A DNA stretch of 64,000 nt, from NCBI RefSeq assembly GCF_000514815.1, contig NZ_AZWQ01000024.1:50087-114086 (forward strand). The letters are read 5' to 3'. Shown piece by piece: positions 17,214-26,178 of this stretch. The translations under genes were made by a program, and so were the position numbers. The notes below the pieces were generated by a model. It worked only from the letters and a program-made list of their open reading frames with translations, was not told where the DNA came from and ran no database searches. How positions within the stretch are numbered: the first letter of the stretch is position 1; each line of letters opens with the position of its first letter. Source of the stretch: Salinispora fenicalii (GTDB lineage: Bacteria; Actinomycetota; Actinomycetes; Mycobacteriales; Micromonosporaceae).

Positions 17214-17993
17214 GTGCGCCTGGCCACCTTCAACCTGCTGCACGGGCGGTCGCTCACCGACGGACTGGTCGAGTCGCCACGGCTTACGGCCGCCGTCGCT
17301 GCCCTTGATGCCGATGTCCTTGCCCTCCAAGAGGTCGACCGGGGGCAGGGCCGCAGCGGCTACCTGGACCAGACCGCTCTCGCCGCCCATGCTCTCGCCG
17401 CCGGTGAACACCGCTTCGCCGCCGCCGTCGTCGGTGAGCCCGGCGGGCAGGTCCGCCCGTTGACCCACGACGACGACGGCCAGGACGAACCCCGCTTCGG
17501 CGTCGGCCTGGTCAGCCGCCACCCGGTCCTCTCCTGGCAGGTCATCCGGCTGAAGCCGGCACCGGTCCGCACACCGATCTACGTACCCGGAGGCCGCGGT
17601 GGCCTCGCGCTGCTCCGGGACGAGCCCCGCGTCGTGCTCGCGGGGGTCCTGCGCACCCCGCACGGTCTCTTGACCGTCGCCACCACCCACCTGTCGTTCG
17701 CTCCCGGTTGGAACGCCCGCCAGCTACGCCAGACCGTCCGTGCGCTGCGGGCCCTGCCCGCACCACGGATCCTGCTCGGTGACCTCAACCTGCCCGCCGG
17801 GGCGGCCCGACTCCTGACCGGGTGGCGTCCCCTCGGCCGTCGACCCACGTATCCGGCTGGACAACCCCGCATCCAGCTCGACCACATCCTCGCCGACCGA
17901 CAGGACCGCCATCGACTCCCACCGGTGATGGCCGTGCAAACCCCACTGTCGGTGATCTCCGATCACCGACCCCTCGTGGTTGACCTCGGTTGA
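17214..17993 (+). CDS. endonuclease/exonuclease/phosphatase family protein
   Basis: 259 residues, GTG start; TAGGCT 8 nt upstream suggests leaderless transcription. Fold motifs: TFNLLHGR (Asn), LALQEVDR (metal Glu), TTHLSFAPG (His), LLGDLNLPAG (Asp-Asn) and ISDHRPLVV (catalytic Asp-His). No signal peptide or membrane segment, so it is cytoplasmic. The family includes DNases, inositol phosphatases and sphingomyelinases; the substrate cannot be chosen from sequence. Confidence 0.85.
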   Translation: MRLATFNLLHGRSLTDGLVESPRLTAAVAALDADVLALQEVDRGQGRSGYLDQTALAAHALAAGEHRFAAAVVGEPGGQVRPLTHDDDGQDEPRFGVGLVSRHPVLSWQVIRLKPAPVRTPIYVPGGRGGLALLRDEPRVVLAGVLRTPHGLLTVATTHLSFAPGWNARQLRQTVRALRALPAPRILLGDLNLPAGAARLLTGWRPLGRRPTYPAGQPRIQLDHILADRQDRHRLPPVMAVQTPLSVISDHRPLVVDLG

Positions 17994-18028
17994 CCGGCGG
18001 CGCTGGCGTGGTGTTGGGCTCGCGTTGC

Positions 18029-18595
18029 TTACGTCACCCGGGGGCCGGGCAGCAGGTGCCCGAGGAGGAGCTTAAGGATCAGTAGCGGCGCCAACCAGGC
18101 GAGCGCTGGCGGGGTGGGCAGGAGTGTGACCGCCACAACCAGTAGCCCGACCGCGGCGGCGAACGCCAACGGGCGTTTCACCATCGGAGCGGCGGTGGCG
18201 ACCAACACGGCGGCGGCGAGGGTGCCGGCGTAGAGCGTGATCGCAGTCGACCATGGGTACGCGGGCAGGATCAGCGCCAGGACGGGCAGGTGGACGTGGG
18301 CCGCCACGAAGATCACCTGCCGGCGGGCGGCGGTCGCGCCGGTGTGGAACCGGCGCGACACCGAGGTGGTGGCGTTGACCACGGCCCCGCCGAAAATGTC
18401 GAAACCGAGGATCGCCAACACCACGACGATCGGGGGCGAGTAGCCCGCTGCGGCGCCGATGGCTGCGGCGACGCCGGCGCCGGCGACCGCGGTGCAGTAG
18501 CTGAGCCACCGCTCCACCCGGGTGGCACCGGGGGCGATGAGCAGGTCGTTGAGCCGCGAGGTGGCGCGTCGCGGCAGGGGCATGGGAGCTGTCAT
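18029..18595 (-). CDS. integral membrane protein
   Basis: 188 residues from ATG 18595, chosen because GGAG lies 6 nt upstream; two earlier ATGs (18607, 18601) fall on the ribosome site. Five or six hydrophobic segments follow a short basic N-terminus (PRRATSRLNDLLIAPGATRVERWLSYCT is cytosolic). A conserved-looking ILGFDIFGGAVVN segment with a buried Asp lies near residue 65. I do not recognise the family. It is preceded by a perfect GTTCACT-TT-AGTGAAC palindrome, so it is probably under a dedicated repressor. Confidence 0.75.
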   Translation of the reverse strand: MTAPMPLPRRATSRLNDLLIAPGATRVERWLSYCTAVAGAGVAAAIGAAAGYSPPIVVVLAILGFDIFGGAVVNATTSVSRRFHTGATAARRQVIFVAAHVHLPVLALILPAYPWSTAITLYAGTLAAAVLVATAAPMVKRPLAFAAAVGLLVVAVTLLPTPPALAWLAPLLILKLLLGHLLPGPRVT

Positions 18596-18632
18596 GGGCA
18601 TCTCCATCCTTCACTCAAGCTGGTGCAGCCTC

Positions 18633-18648
18633 GTTCACTTTAGTGAAC
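18633..18648. promoter_or_regulatory. perfect palindromic operator upstream of the membrane-protein gene
   Basis: GTTCACTTTAGTGAAC: 7-bp arms around TT, 38 nt before the start codon on the minus strand. Length and symmetry fit a TetR- or PadR/MarR-type dimer. No regulator gene adjoins it, so the repressor is presumably encoded elsewhere. Confidence 0.6.
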
Positions 18649-18771
18649 ATACATGCACCCGTCGAGGATGGTCTACGACGCACCGGCTGGGCTCTGTCGA
18701 GAGTCGGGGCTCTTAAAGTGGCGCCCGCCTCCCCGATGATCGGTGCCGGTCCAGCGGTTCTGGCGGATCCG

Positions 18772-19200
18772 TCAAGCCTTGCGGAGCAACAAGTAGCCCT
18801 GCGGGCAGGTCTCCGGCTCCTCGGGCGGGCGGCCAACGTGGAACACCAGGTCAAAGCCGGCGTCGGCGCCCAAGTCCAGCATCTCCCGGGCGGACAGCCA
18901 GTACGAGTCGAACTCCACGCCCAAGCCGGCGGACCGGCCACCGCGCCGGCGCTGACCGTCGCCATCCTTGAACGCAGCTACCGGATGCCCACCCGGCTGC
19001 AGCACCCGCGCGAGTCTGGAGAACGCCACCGTCCGGTCCGACGGTGCCAGAAAGATCAGCGAGTACCAGCACACGACGCCCGCCAAAGCGGCATCCGGGA
19101 ATGGCAAGTCGCGCAGGTCAGCTACCTAGAACGGAAACGCCGGATGGTCACGGCGCGCGACCTCGATCATGCCGGGAGAGAGGTCGACGATGTTCCGGCG
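18772..19200 (-). pseudogene. decayed class I SAM-dependent methyltransferase
   Basis: Reading from about 19200, the frame gives VDLSPGMIEVARRDHP (motif II region), then FPF, then an in-frame TAG, then VADLRDLPFPDAALAGVVCW. It continues intact to the stop at 18772 (SLIFLAPSDR, RVLQPGGHPVAAF). The stop interrupts a normally continuous motif. The N-terminal SAM-binding glycine loop (LDVGCGTG-like) is missing upstream. Only the last 111 residues could be made, without a cofactor site. A dead gene. Confidence 0.75.
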
Positions 19201-19814
19201 TGGCTTCCGGCTCCGTCGATCCAGCGCGCAACCGAGGAGTTGAATTCCGCACCGCGGATTTAAGCGCAAGGCGCCAGTAGCAGGCGAGACGATCGTCGGC
19301 ACTGATTGCGTTCCTCAATGACAATCGATGGATGGGGGATCCCCAAATCGGCGCGGATGCCCACCAGGTGAGGCGGGCAGGTCAACCATTCGACGCGTTT
19401 CATCGGCTGATTCGGTTCATTCGCCTGCTGCCTGGTCGCCTTTTCGGGCAGCATTGGAGGTCGACGCTCGCCGAGGTGTAGCGCTCCCATCCGAAGCCAG
19501 GAGTGTCGTCGCCCCGACGGCAATCTTCTATTGGTTGACCGACGAACGGATCTTTCTGATCCAACGTTTCGCCGAGGTTAAGTGGTGCCGCAGATCGGGG
19601 TTAGCGCACCACTGGGGTCGTATCGGAAAAACACCGCTAGTCGTCCGGAAGTACTGCAATGAAGATGTACCAATTGATGCCGCACCATTTGTTGATGCAA
19701 CGTTCTTGCCCGTTGCGGGGTCCGCAAATATTGATTAGCTTGAAGCAGGCGAACGCTTAATACAGTTAACCGTTGCGGGCGGCGACGTCGGCACAACTGG
19801 CGAGGATGGCGACT
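19201..19814. other. gene-poor, lower-GC region before the SARP gene
   Basis: About 600 bases with no recognisable protein. GC falls visibly between 19500 and 19780, with runs such as TTAATACAGTTAACC. Short open frames on both strands (for example 19328-19738 plus, 19260-19523 minus) have weak codon bias and no known motifs. The right end holds the promoter of the SARP gene; TTAATACAGT near 19757 is a possible -10. The patch is probably foreign or decayed DNA, next to the broken methyltransferase. Confidence 0.4.
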
Positions 19815-21710
19815 GTGCGAATTCAGATCCTCGGCCCGATCTCTGCCTGGCGCGACCACGAACCCCTGGACCTCGGCCCCGCGGCTCAACGAGCCCTGTT
19901 GGGACTGCTGACGATCGTCTGCGGACAACCGCTGTCACACGCCGAGCTTCTGGCGGCGGTATGGCCCGACCGGCTACCGCCGCCCACCGCCCGAAATGTG
20001 ATCCAGACGCACGTCAAGCATCTGCGCTCCATCCTCGAACCGGACCGGCGACGACGGGCGCCGAGCAAGATCCTGCGCCAGGTCGGTGACGGCTACGCCC
20101 TGCACGTGCCGGGCGCCGCGGTTGATGTGGTGCGGTTTCGACACCAGGTCACCGCGGCCACCGGCCTCGCCCACCGTGGCGAGATCAACGGCGCAGCCGA
20201 CTTACTCGGGCAATCCCTCGCACTGTGGAACGGTTCCCCGTTGGCTGACATTCCGGCGCTGACCGCCCATCCCAAGGTGGTCGCCCTGGCCGCGGAGCGG
20301 CAGGCCGTGCTCGACCGCTACGGCGACATGATGATCGCCGCTGGCCGGGCGGGGGAGGCACTGCCCGTGTTGGAAGAGGCAGCCGCGGCCCAGCCCCTGG
20401 ACGAGTCAGCCCAGGCCCGCCTGATCCGGGCTTACCACGCTGCTGGACGGCGCTCCCGCGCCTTCAGCCGCTATCACCAGGTGCGGCGGTTGTTGACCGA
20501 AGAACTCGGGGTGGGGCCGGGACCACAGCTGACGACCGCGCACACCGCGCTACTGCGCGACGAGGCGCCGGCGGCGGCACCAGCCGAGCCAGGTCCCGCA
20601 ACCGTCCCGGCAGCATCCACGGAAGCCGCCGGTGGCGCCTTCGTGGTGCCGGCCCAACTGCCCGCCGACATTCCTGATTTCACCGGCCGCGGCGCCGAGC
20701 TGCGCCACCTGGACCGGCTGCTCGCCGAACGGCCCGGGCCGACTTCGGCCGGTGCGGCTCCCGCCGCCCTCGTCGCCGTGTCCGGTACGGCCGGGGTGGG
20801 CAAAACCGCCTTGGCTGTGCGCTGGGCCCACCGGGTACGCAGCTGGTTCCCCGACGGCCAGCTCTATGTGGATCTGCGGGGGCACGACGCGGATCCGCCG
20901 GTGGCGGCCCGGCAGGCCCTCGCCGGGTTCCTCCGCGGGCTCGGTGTGGCCGGCGCTGATCACCCGCCCGGTACGGAGGAGCGGGCCGCGGCGTACCGCA
21001 GCCGCATGGATGGCCGGCGGATGCTCGTGGTGCTCGACAACGCCGTATCCGCCGAGCAGATCCGTCCGCTGCTACCGGGCTCGCCGTCCTGCTTCGTCCT
21101 GGTGACCAGCCGAGACTCACTCGCCGCCCTGGTGGCACGGCACGGTGCCCGGCGCATTGAGTTGGACGTGCTGCCGCAGGACGACGCCGTGGTGCTGATC
21201 CGTCGGTTGACCGACCCGCGGCTCACCAACGAGCCGGGCGCGACGGCGGCGCTGGCCGTGCAGTGCGCCCGACTGCCGCTGGCGCTGCGACTGGCGGCCG
21301 AGATGACCGACAGCCGGCCGGGCACACCGCTGACCGAACTAGTCCAGGAACTGGCCGACCAGCGCCATCGACTGGACTTGCTCGACGCCGGTGGCGACCG
21401 GCGCACCGGCGTACGCGCGGTGCTCTCCTGGTCCTATCGGCGCCTGCCGGCGGATGCCGCCCGCGCGTTCCGGCTGCTCGGCCGCGACTGCGAACCGGAC
21501 GTGGAGCCGCAGGTCGCGGCCGGAATCCTCGGCACCACCGTCGCGGAGGCGTGGCGGTTGCTGGACCTGCTGGCCCGCGCCCACCTTCTTCAACGCGGCC
21601 CGGGCTGCCGCTACGGTATGCACGCACTACTGCGGGCCTACGCCGTCCACCTGGTGGAGACCGAGCACGCGCACACCGAACGGCCGGCCGCGATCGGTCT
21701 GCCCGGCTGA
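19815..21710 (+). CDS. AfsR/SARP-type regulator with NB-ARC ATPase domain
   Basis: About 631 residues from GTG 19815 (GAGG 9 nt upstream; ATG 19806 is an alternative abutting that site). Residues 1-90 form the OmpR-like winged helix of SARPs (MRIQILGPISAW, LLAAVWPDRLPPPTARNVIQ). Residues 95-245 form the BTAD helical domain. From about 290 an NB-ARC ATPase follows: Walker A SGTAGVGKTALA near 322, DLRGHD, LVVLDNA (Walker B), TSRD, LPLALRLAAE. TPR repeats usual in AfsR are absent, so the protein is shorter. Such regulators bind heptamer direct repeats with 11-bp period; a matching site lies in the adjacent glycan cluster at 30760-30788. Confidence 0.9.
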   Translation: MRIQILGPISAWRDHEPLDLGPAAQRALLGLLTIVCGQPLSHAELLAAVWPDRLPPPTARNVIQTHVKHLRSILEPDRRRRAPSKILRQVGDGYALHVPGAAVDVVRFRHQVTAATGLAHRGEINGAADLLGQSLALWNGSPLADIPALTAHPKVVALAAERQAVLDRYGDMMIAAGRAGEALPVLEEAAAAQPLDESAQARLIRAYHAAGRRSRAFSRYHQVRRLLTEELGVGPGPQLTTAHTALLRDEAPAAAPAEPGPATVPAASTEAAGGAFVVPAQLPADIPDFTGRGAELRHLDRLLAERPGPTSAGAAPAALVAVSGTAGVGKTALAVRWAHRVRSWFPDGQLYVDLRGHDADPPVAARQALAGFLRGLGVAGADHPPGTEERAAAYRSRMDGRRMLVVLDNAVSAEQIRPLLPGSPSCFVLVTSRDSLAALVARHGARRIELDVLPQDDAVVLIRRLTDPRLTNEPGATAALAVQCARLPLALRLAAEMTDSRPGTPLTELVQELADQRHRLDLLDAGGDRRTGVRAVLSWSYRRLPADAARAFRLLGRDCEPDVEPQVAAGILGTTVAEAWRLLDLLARAHLLQRGPGCRYGMHALLRAYAVHLVETEHAHTERPAAIGLPG

Positions 21711-21773
21711 CCGTCGGCCTAGCCTGTTCGCCACAGCCAACTGCAGCGGTACCGCCGAGGGCGAGGTACAACA

Positions 21774-21787
21774 GGAACAGCTGTTCC
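21774..21787. repeat. 14-bp perfect palindrome between convergent genes
   Basis: GGAACAGCTGTTCC lies between the SARP gene and the convergent GT2-flippase gene. It has no loop, so it is unlikely to be a terminator by itself. Its role is unknown. Confidence 0.3.
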
Positions 21788-21827
21788 CCGCCGAACCGGC
21801 GCCGCGAATGCTGCTGCGGCATCCCGG

Positions 21828-23918
21828 TCACCCGCCCAGGGTGACAGTGGTTGCCGGTGCTGCCGTCGGAGGCCGGCGTCGACGTCGGTGCAGGTGTTGG
21901 GCGAGCAGCAGCCCGCCCGCTCCCACGACGACGTCGCTGAGCACCGAGACGATTCGGCTGGCCAACACCACCGTGCCGGCCAGAGGCAGCGGCAGGACGG
22001 TCGCCAGCGCCAGGGCGAGTACCCCCTCCCGGACTCCGATCCCGTCCGGGGCCACCATCACCACCAGCCCGGCCACGGTGGCCAGGGCGAACCCGGCCAC
22101 GCAGAGCAGGTAGGCCCGCCCTGGCGGCGCACCCGCGACCACGGCGAGCAGCCAGAGATGGTGGCCGGAGATGATCCACGACAGGGACTGGGTGACGATG
22201 GCCCGCCGCAGTCCCGACCGGGACGCGGCGAATGTCGGGGCCGGCCGGCGAAACATCCGCGCGGCGGTGCGGATACCCAGGTTGAGCAGATCCGGCCGGA
22301 TCAGCAGGGCGAGCACCGGCAACGCCGCCAGCCCGAGCAGCCACCACGTCTGCGTGCCGGCGACCGCGGGCGCGGCGCCCAGTCCGACGGTCACCCCGGT
22401 CAACGCCACGATGCCCCAGCTCACCATGAACACCGAGGCGAGCCGGACCGGCCCCACGTCAACGGCCTTGCCCAGTCGAAGTAGCACCGGCAGGGCGACG
22501 AAGCGGCCGGGTACGAACTTCACCAGGAACCCGACGAAGAAGATCCGGGAGGCGGTCCACGGGTCCACTCGGGCCCCGAGGTCAGCAAAGAGCGCCCGCC
22601 AGGAGAGCACCCCGAACACCAGACCGACGCAGTTGATCGTGAAGGCCGCGCCGAGTGCGAGATACACCGTGGCCAGGTCCAGGCTCGCCGCCAGCTCCCG
22701 GACGGGGCGCCAGTCCTGCCCATGCAGCACGGTGACCAGACCAACGGTCAACAGCGCCACGAACAGCACGGTGACGGCCCGGTGCAGTATCCGCCGCCAG
22801 CCTGCAGTGCTACCGCGTCGGTGGCGGCGGAAGTCCATGGTGGCGACAGCAGCACCGACGGCCATCCCGACGAGTTGGGTGGCGTGCATGATCATGTGCA
22901 TACCGATGAAGTACGCCAGGAACAGGTGACCCTTGCGGCGCCGGACGAAGCCGAGCAGGCCCCGGTCGACCACGGTGAAACCGGCCGCCAGCAGCAGGGG
23001 AACGGCGATCAGTTCGACGGCGATCGCCACCAGCGGCAGGGTCAGCGGCACCCCGGCGCAACAGAGCATGGCGGCGACGGCAGCCCTGTCCACCGTCTTC
23101 TTCCCGGCCCGCCTCCCGTCCGGTTGGGTGCCGGCGGTATCGGTCGCCGCACGCCGGTGACCGGCCAGCATGTTGGCGAGCAGCCGACCGTAGCCGACGG
23201 CGCGGCGGACGTGCTCGGACAGGTACGGTCCGAACCGGTCCACGTCGTCGTGCCGGCCGAGCACGTCCGCGCTCATCCGGATCTCGTAGCGGGCCGGCAG
23301 CCGGGTGCCGAATTCGATGTCCTCGGCGTCGCGCAGCGTCTCGTCGAAGCCGCCGACCTCCTCAAACACCGGTCGGGGTATGGCCGTCAACGCGAACAAC
23401 GTGGCATCGGCCACCCCGGCGCCCCGTCGACGCCAGTAGTGCTCAAACAGGGTCTTGTAGACCCCCACCGGGCCGCCGTCGTGCAGCGGCTGGGCATCGT
23501 AGATACCCTGCACGACACCACAGTCGGGATGCGCGCGCAGGGTTCGCACCGCGGTGGCGATCGCCTCCGGCGCGAGGGCGATGTCGGAGTCGAGAAAGAA
23601 CAACACGTCGCCGCTGGCTGCGGCGGCACCGACGTTACGGGCGGCCGAGACGCCCCGATTGGTGGGCAGCGCGATCAGCTGGCAGCCGAATCCGGCCGCG
23701 ATTTCCCGGGACCGGTCGGTGCTCGCGTCGTCCACCACGATGATCTCGACGGGCGGGCGGGTCTGCTCCTGGATGGAGCGTAGGCAGTCGGTGAGGCTGG
23801 CGGCCTTGTTGTAGTTGGGCACGATCACCGACACCGTCGGCGCGGGCGGCTCGGGCCCGTCGGGGACGTTGCCGGATTCTGGCGCCACCGTCCGGGCCGG
23901 GTCGATCATCGAGGTCAT
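21828..23918 (-). CDS. GT2 glycosyltransferase fused to a flippase-like membrane domain
   Basis: 696 residues; ATG 23918 has GGAGGAG 5 nt upstream. Residues 30-260 are a GT2 catalytic domain: SVIVPNYNKAASLTDCLRSI, VVDDASTDRSREIA, LFFLDSDIALAP (DxD-type) and RHDDVDRFG. Two or three membrane segments follow (280-370). Residues about 390-680 form an LPG_synthase_TM/flippase-like domain with many helices, including VKFVPGRFVALPVLLRLGKA and VVMVAPDGIGVREGVL. The combination suggests that a sugar is added to a polyprenyl or lipid carrier and the product moved within one polypeptide. Last gene of the minus-strand glycan operon. Confidence 0.85.
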   Translation of the reverse strand: MTSMIDPARTVAPESGNVPDGPEPPAPTVSVIVPNYNKAASLTDCLRSIQEQTRPPVEIIVVDDASTDRSREIAAGFGCQLIALPTNRGVSAARNVGAAAASGDVLFFLDSDIALAPEAIATAVRTLRAHPDCGVVQGIYDAQPLHDGGPVGVYKTLFEHYWRRRGAGVADATLFALTAIPRPVFEEVGGFDETLRDAEDIEFGTRLPARYEIRMSADVLGRHDDVDRFGPYLSEHVRRAVGYGRLLANMLAGHRRAATDTAGTQPDGRRAGKKTVDRAAVAAMLCCAGVPLTLPLVAIAVELIAVPLLLAAGFTVVDRGLLGFVRRRKGHLFLAYFIGMHMIMHATQLVGMAVGAAVATMDFRRHRRGSTAGWRRILHRAVTVLFVALLTVGLVTVLHGQDWRPVRELAASLDLATVYLALGAAFTINCVGLVFGVLSWRALFADLGARVDPWTASRIFFVGFLVKFVPGRFVALPVLLRLGKAVDVGPVRLASVFMVSWGIVALTGVTVGLGAAPAVAGTQTWWLLGLAALPVLALLIRPDLLNLGIRTAARMFRRPAPTFAASRSGLRRAIVTQSLSWIISGHHLWLLAVVAGAPPGRAYLLCVAGFALATVAGLVVMVAPDGIGVREGVLALALATVLPLPLAGTVVLASRIVSVLSDVVVGAGGLLLAQHLHRRRRRPPTAAPATTVTLGG

Positions 23919-23935
23919 GGCACTCCTCCCCGGAC

Positions 23936-25159
23936 TCAGACCGAGATCGACAGGAACTGGAGCCGGTGGTCGGAGTGGCCGGCGGGGTCCCGGAACTCGT
24001 AGCGATGCACCTCGACGTCGTCGGAGACCAGCGCCCAGTCCAGCCGCCACAGCAGCGGACTCGGGCCCCCGGCCGACCAGGAGACCGGGTACGCGGAGCG
24101 GCTGGCGTAGCTGGCGTCGCGCAGCTGCGGGGGAAGCCGGTGAGTGTCGCCCATCGCCGGTGAGGTGTTCAGATCCCCGGCGACCAGGATCGGGTTGGTG
24201 TTGTCCGCCACGTCGGCGGCCAACGCCCGAAACTGGGGCACCCGGCGCTCGTGCTGGGTGCGGATCGCCTCGTGGAAGGCGCCGCTGAACAGGCTCGGAC
24301 CGCCCGCCCAGAGCGGCACCGGCAGGTGCACGTTGTACGCGGACACCACCCGGCCGTCGATCAGCAGGTCGGTGCGGAGCACCTGGTGGTTCCAGAAGTC
24401 GGTGAAGTCGGTCGGCGGGGGCGGCAGGCCGGTGGCCGACAGCGGCGTGGCGGCCACAATCGGATACCGGGAGAGGGTGAGCAGTTCACCCACTACCGCG
24501 ATGTGGTAGCCGGGCAGCTGTTGGCGGACCTGGTCGAGTTCGTCGGCGCGGACCACCTCCCCGCCCACCTCGTCGAGGTACTCCTGCAATAGGTACACGT
24601 CCGCACGTTGGGTGCGCAGCAGGTCGTAGAACTCGGTGGCCCGGTCCGCCGAATGCCAGTATTCGGTGTTCCAGGACACCACCCGCAGCGCGTCCGACGG
24701 CGCCGGCTGCGCCAACCGCAGCGGGCCCGGCAGGTTCAACCCGGTCAGACCGGCGCCGATCAGCAGGGCCGCGAGCGACAGCAACGCCACTGGCCGGCGG
24801 GCCCGCCGGCTCCCGGACGCGAGCGCCGCGAGCAGCACCGGGATCGTGAGGAAGACGATCGGCGGTAGCAGGTCGGCCAGCCGCCACCACCAGAGTCGAC
24901 CGCTGAGCAGCAGGTGCACGGTGGTGAAGCCCAGCCACAGCGTCGCGGCCGCGAGCAGGGTCCGGCGCGGCCAGCGCTGCCACCACCGCTCGGTGGGCGC
25001 ACCGGCGACCGTGGACCCGGCCTGCCCCACCCGCACCGGCCCATCGTCGACCACCGCCGCGGTCGGCTCCGCGACCGACACGGAAGGGATCATCGCGGCG
25101 GAGTCCGCGAGCGACACGGAAGGGATCATCGCGGACGGCGTGCGGGGCGGTGCGGTCAC
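23936..25159 (-). CDS. membrane-anchored endonuclease/exonuclease/phosphatase family protein
   Basis: 407 residues; GTG start sharing a GTGA with the upstream GT2 stop. The N-terminus carries a 12-residue duplication (MIPSV.. twice), then about three membrane helices (residues 65-150). The extracytoplasmic EEP domain follows: RVVSWNTEYW, LLQEYLDEVG, YNVHLPVPLW, VAGDLNTSP and HSDHRLQFL supply the usual Asn/Glu/His/Asp residues. Membrane anchoring and the operon context argue for cleaving a phosphodiester in a lipid-linked or surface glycan precursor rather than DNA. That is inference. Confidence 0.8.
   Translation of the reverse strand: MTAPPRTPSAMIPSVSLADSAAMIPSVSVAEPTAAVVDDGPVRVGQAGSTVAGAPTERWWQRWPRRTLLAAATLWLGFTTVHLLLSGRLWWWRLADLLPPIVFLTIPVLLAALASGSRRARRPVALLSLAALLIGAGLTGLNLPGPLRLAQPAPSDALRVVSWNTEYWHSADRATEFYDLLRTQRADVYLLQEYLDEVGGEVVRADELDQVRQQLPGYHIAVVGELLTLSRYPIVAATPLSATGLPPPPTDFTDFWNHQVLRTDLLIDGRVVSAYNVHLPVPLWAGGPSLFSGAFHEAIRTQHERRVPQFRALAADVADNTNPILVAGDLNTSPAMGDTHRLPPQLRDASYASRSAYPVSWSAGGPSPLLWRLDWALVSDDVEVHRYEFRDPAGHSDHRLQFLSISV
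25068..25134. repeat. tandem 36-bp duplication within the EEP gene
   Basis: Two 31-bp copies (25068-25098 and 25104-25134) differ at one base and repeat at a 36-bp (12-codon) period, so the reading frame is kept. They encode two copies of an AMIPSVSxA-type segment in the cytoplasmic N-terminal tail. It looks like a recent slip or duplication. Confidence 0.85.
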
Positions 25160-26178
25160 GCCGGGGCCTCGGCCGGGAAGGTGCCGTCGTACAACCGGCG
25201 AAACGGGCGGGAGGTCAGCCACTGCAGGACCCCGACGCCCACTCCGGTGGTGATGGTGACGTTGACCATGAAGTGCACAGCCACGAAGAACAGCAGGAAG
25301 CGCGGCCCACGTCGCCGAAGTACCAGCGCATACATCGCGCGGTCGACGGTGATCGAGGCGCCGAACAGGGCGGCGGGGGCGAGCAGCCACAGCGGCCCCA
25401 GCAACACGGCGGGCAGCAGCGCGGGCAGGCTGGCCGCCGCCAGCAAAGACCCCCAGGCCCGTGCGGCCGTCTCGAATCCGGTGGCGAATCGCCGGGCCCG
25501 GGCGTACAGCGGAATCCGCAGCCGGGCCCGGTGGAACAGCTTGCGCAGCAGCGGCAGCAGTTCGTGGTCGTGGTCGTGCCGGCCGCGTACCCGGGAGGTG
25601 AGCAGAAGGCGGTGCCGGCGGGACAGCCGGTAGCCGTAGTCCACCTCCTCGGTCTGCTTCAGCGCCGGGTTGAAGGGGCCGACCTGGTCGTAGACGGACC
25701 GTCGGATCGCGCACATGGCCGGGAAGAGGAAGGTGACCTCCCCTTCCCCGCTGGCCGACCAGTGGTGATACTGCAACCCCCGGTAGCGCGCGATCGCCGT
25801 GTCGTGCAGCAGCGGCTCCGGGTCCTCAATCCCGCACACCGCGCCGACCTGCGGCTCGGCGGTGAGCACGGCAACGGCCTCGGCGACCGCGTCGGGGGCC
25901 ATCGCCACGTCCGCGTCCACGAAGAACAGGATCTCGCCGGCGCTGTTGGCGACCCCGACGTTGCGGGCCCGACCGCAGCCACCGTTGTCCGGCAGGGCGA
26001 TCACACGTACGCCGAGGGAGCGGGCCACGGCGGCCGAGTCGTCGGTGCTGTGGTCGTCCACGACGAGCACCTCGATGGCCGGGTACGTCTGGTCGAGCAC
26101 GGCGAGCAGGCAGACGTCGAGTGAGGCGGCGTAGTTGTAGCTCGGCACGATGACCGAGACCAGCGGGGTGGAGTTCAC
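25156..26178 (-). CDS. GT2-family membrane glycosyltransferase
   Basis: 340 residues; GTG start within the GTGA overlap with the preceding GT2. Residues 6-230 form the GT2 domain: SVIVPSYNYAASLDVCLLAV, LVVDDHSTDDSA, ILFFVDADVAMAPDA (DxD) and KQTEEVDYGYRLSRRHRL, then GRHDHDHE. Three membrane segments close the protein (250-325). Paralogous to its two neighbours with the same architecture. It probably extends a glycan on the cytoplasmic membrane face. Confidence 0.88.
   Translation of the reverse strand: MNSTPLVSVIVPSYNYAASLDVCLLAVLDQTYPAIEVLVVDDHSTDDSAAVARSLGVRVIALPDNGGCGRARNVGVANSAGEILFFVDADVAMAPDAVAEAVAVLTAEPQVGAVCGIEDPEPLLHDTAIARYRGLQYHHWSASGEGEVTFLFPAMCAIRRSVYDQVGPFNPALKQTEEVDYGYRLSRRHRLLLTSRVRGRHDHDHELLPLLRKLFHRARLRIPLYARARRFATGFETAARAWGSLLAAASLPALLPAVLLGPLWLLAPAALFGASITVDRAMYALVLRRRGPRFLLFFVAVHFMVNVTITTGVGVGVLQWLTSRPFRRLYDGTFPAEAPA

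Noticed and set aside
19260..19738. Small genes on either strand in the low-GC patch
   Set aside because: Weak codon bias, no ribosome sites, no motifs, and the two candidates overlap each other.
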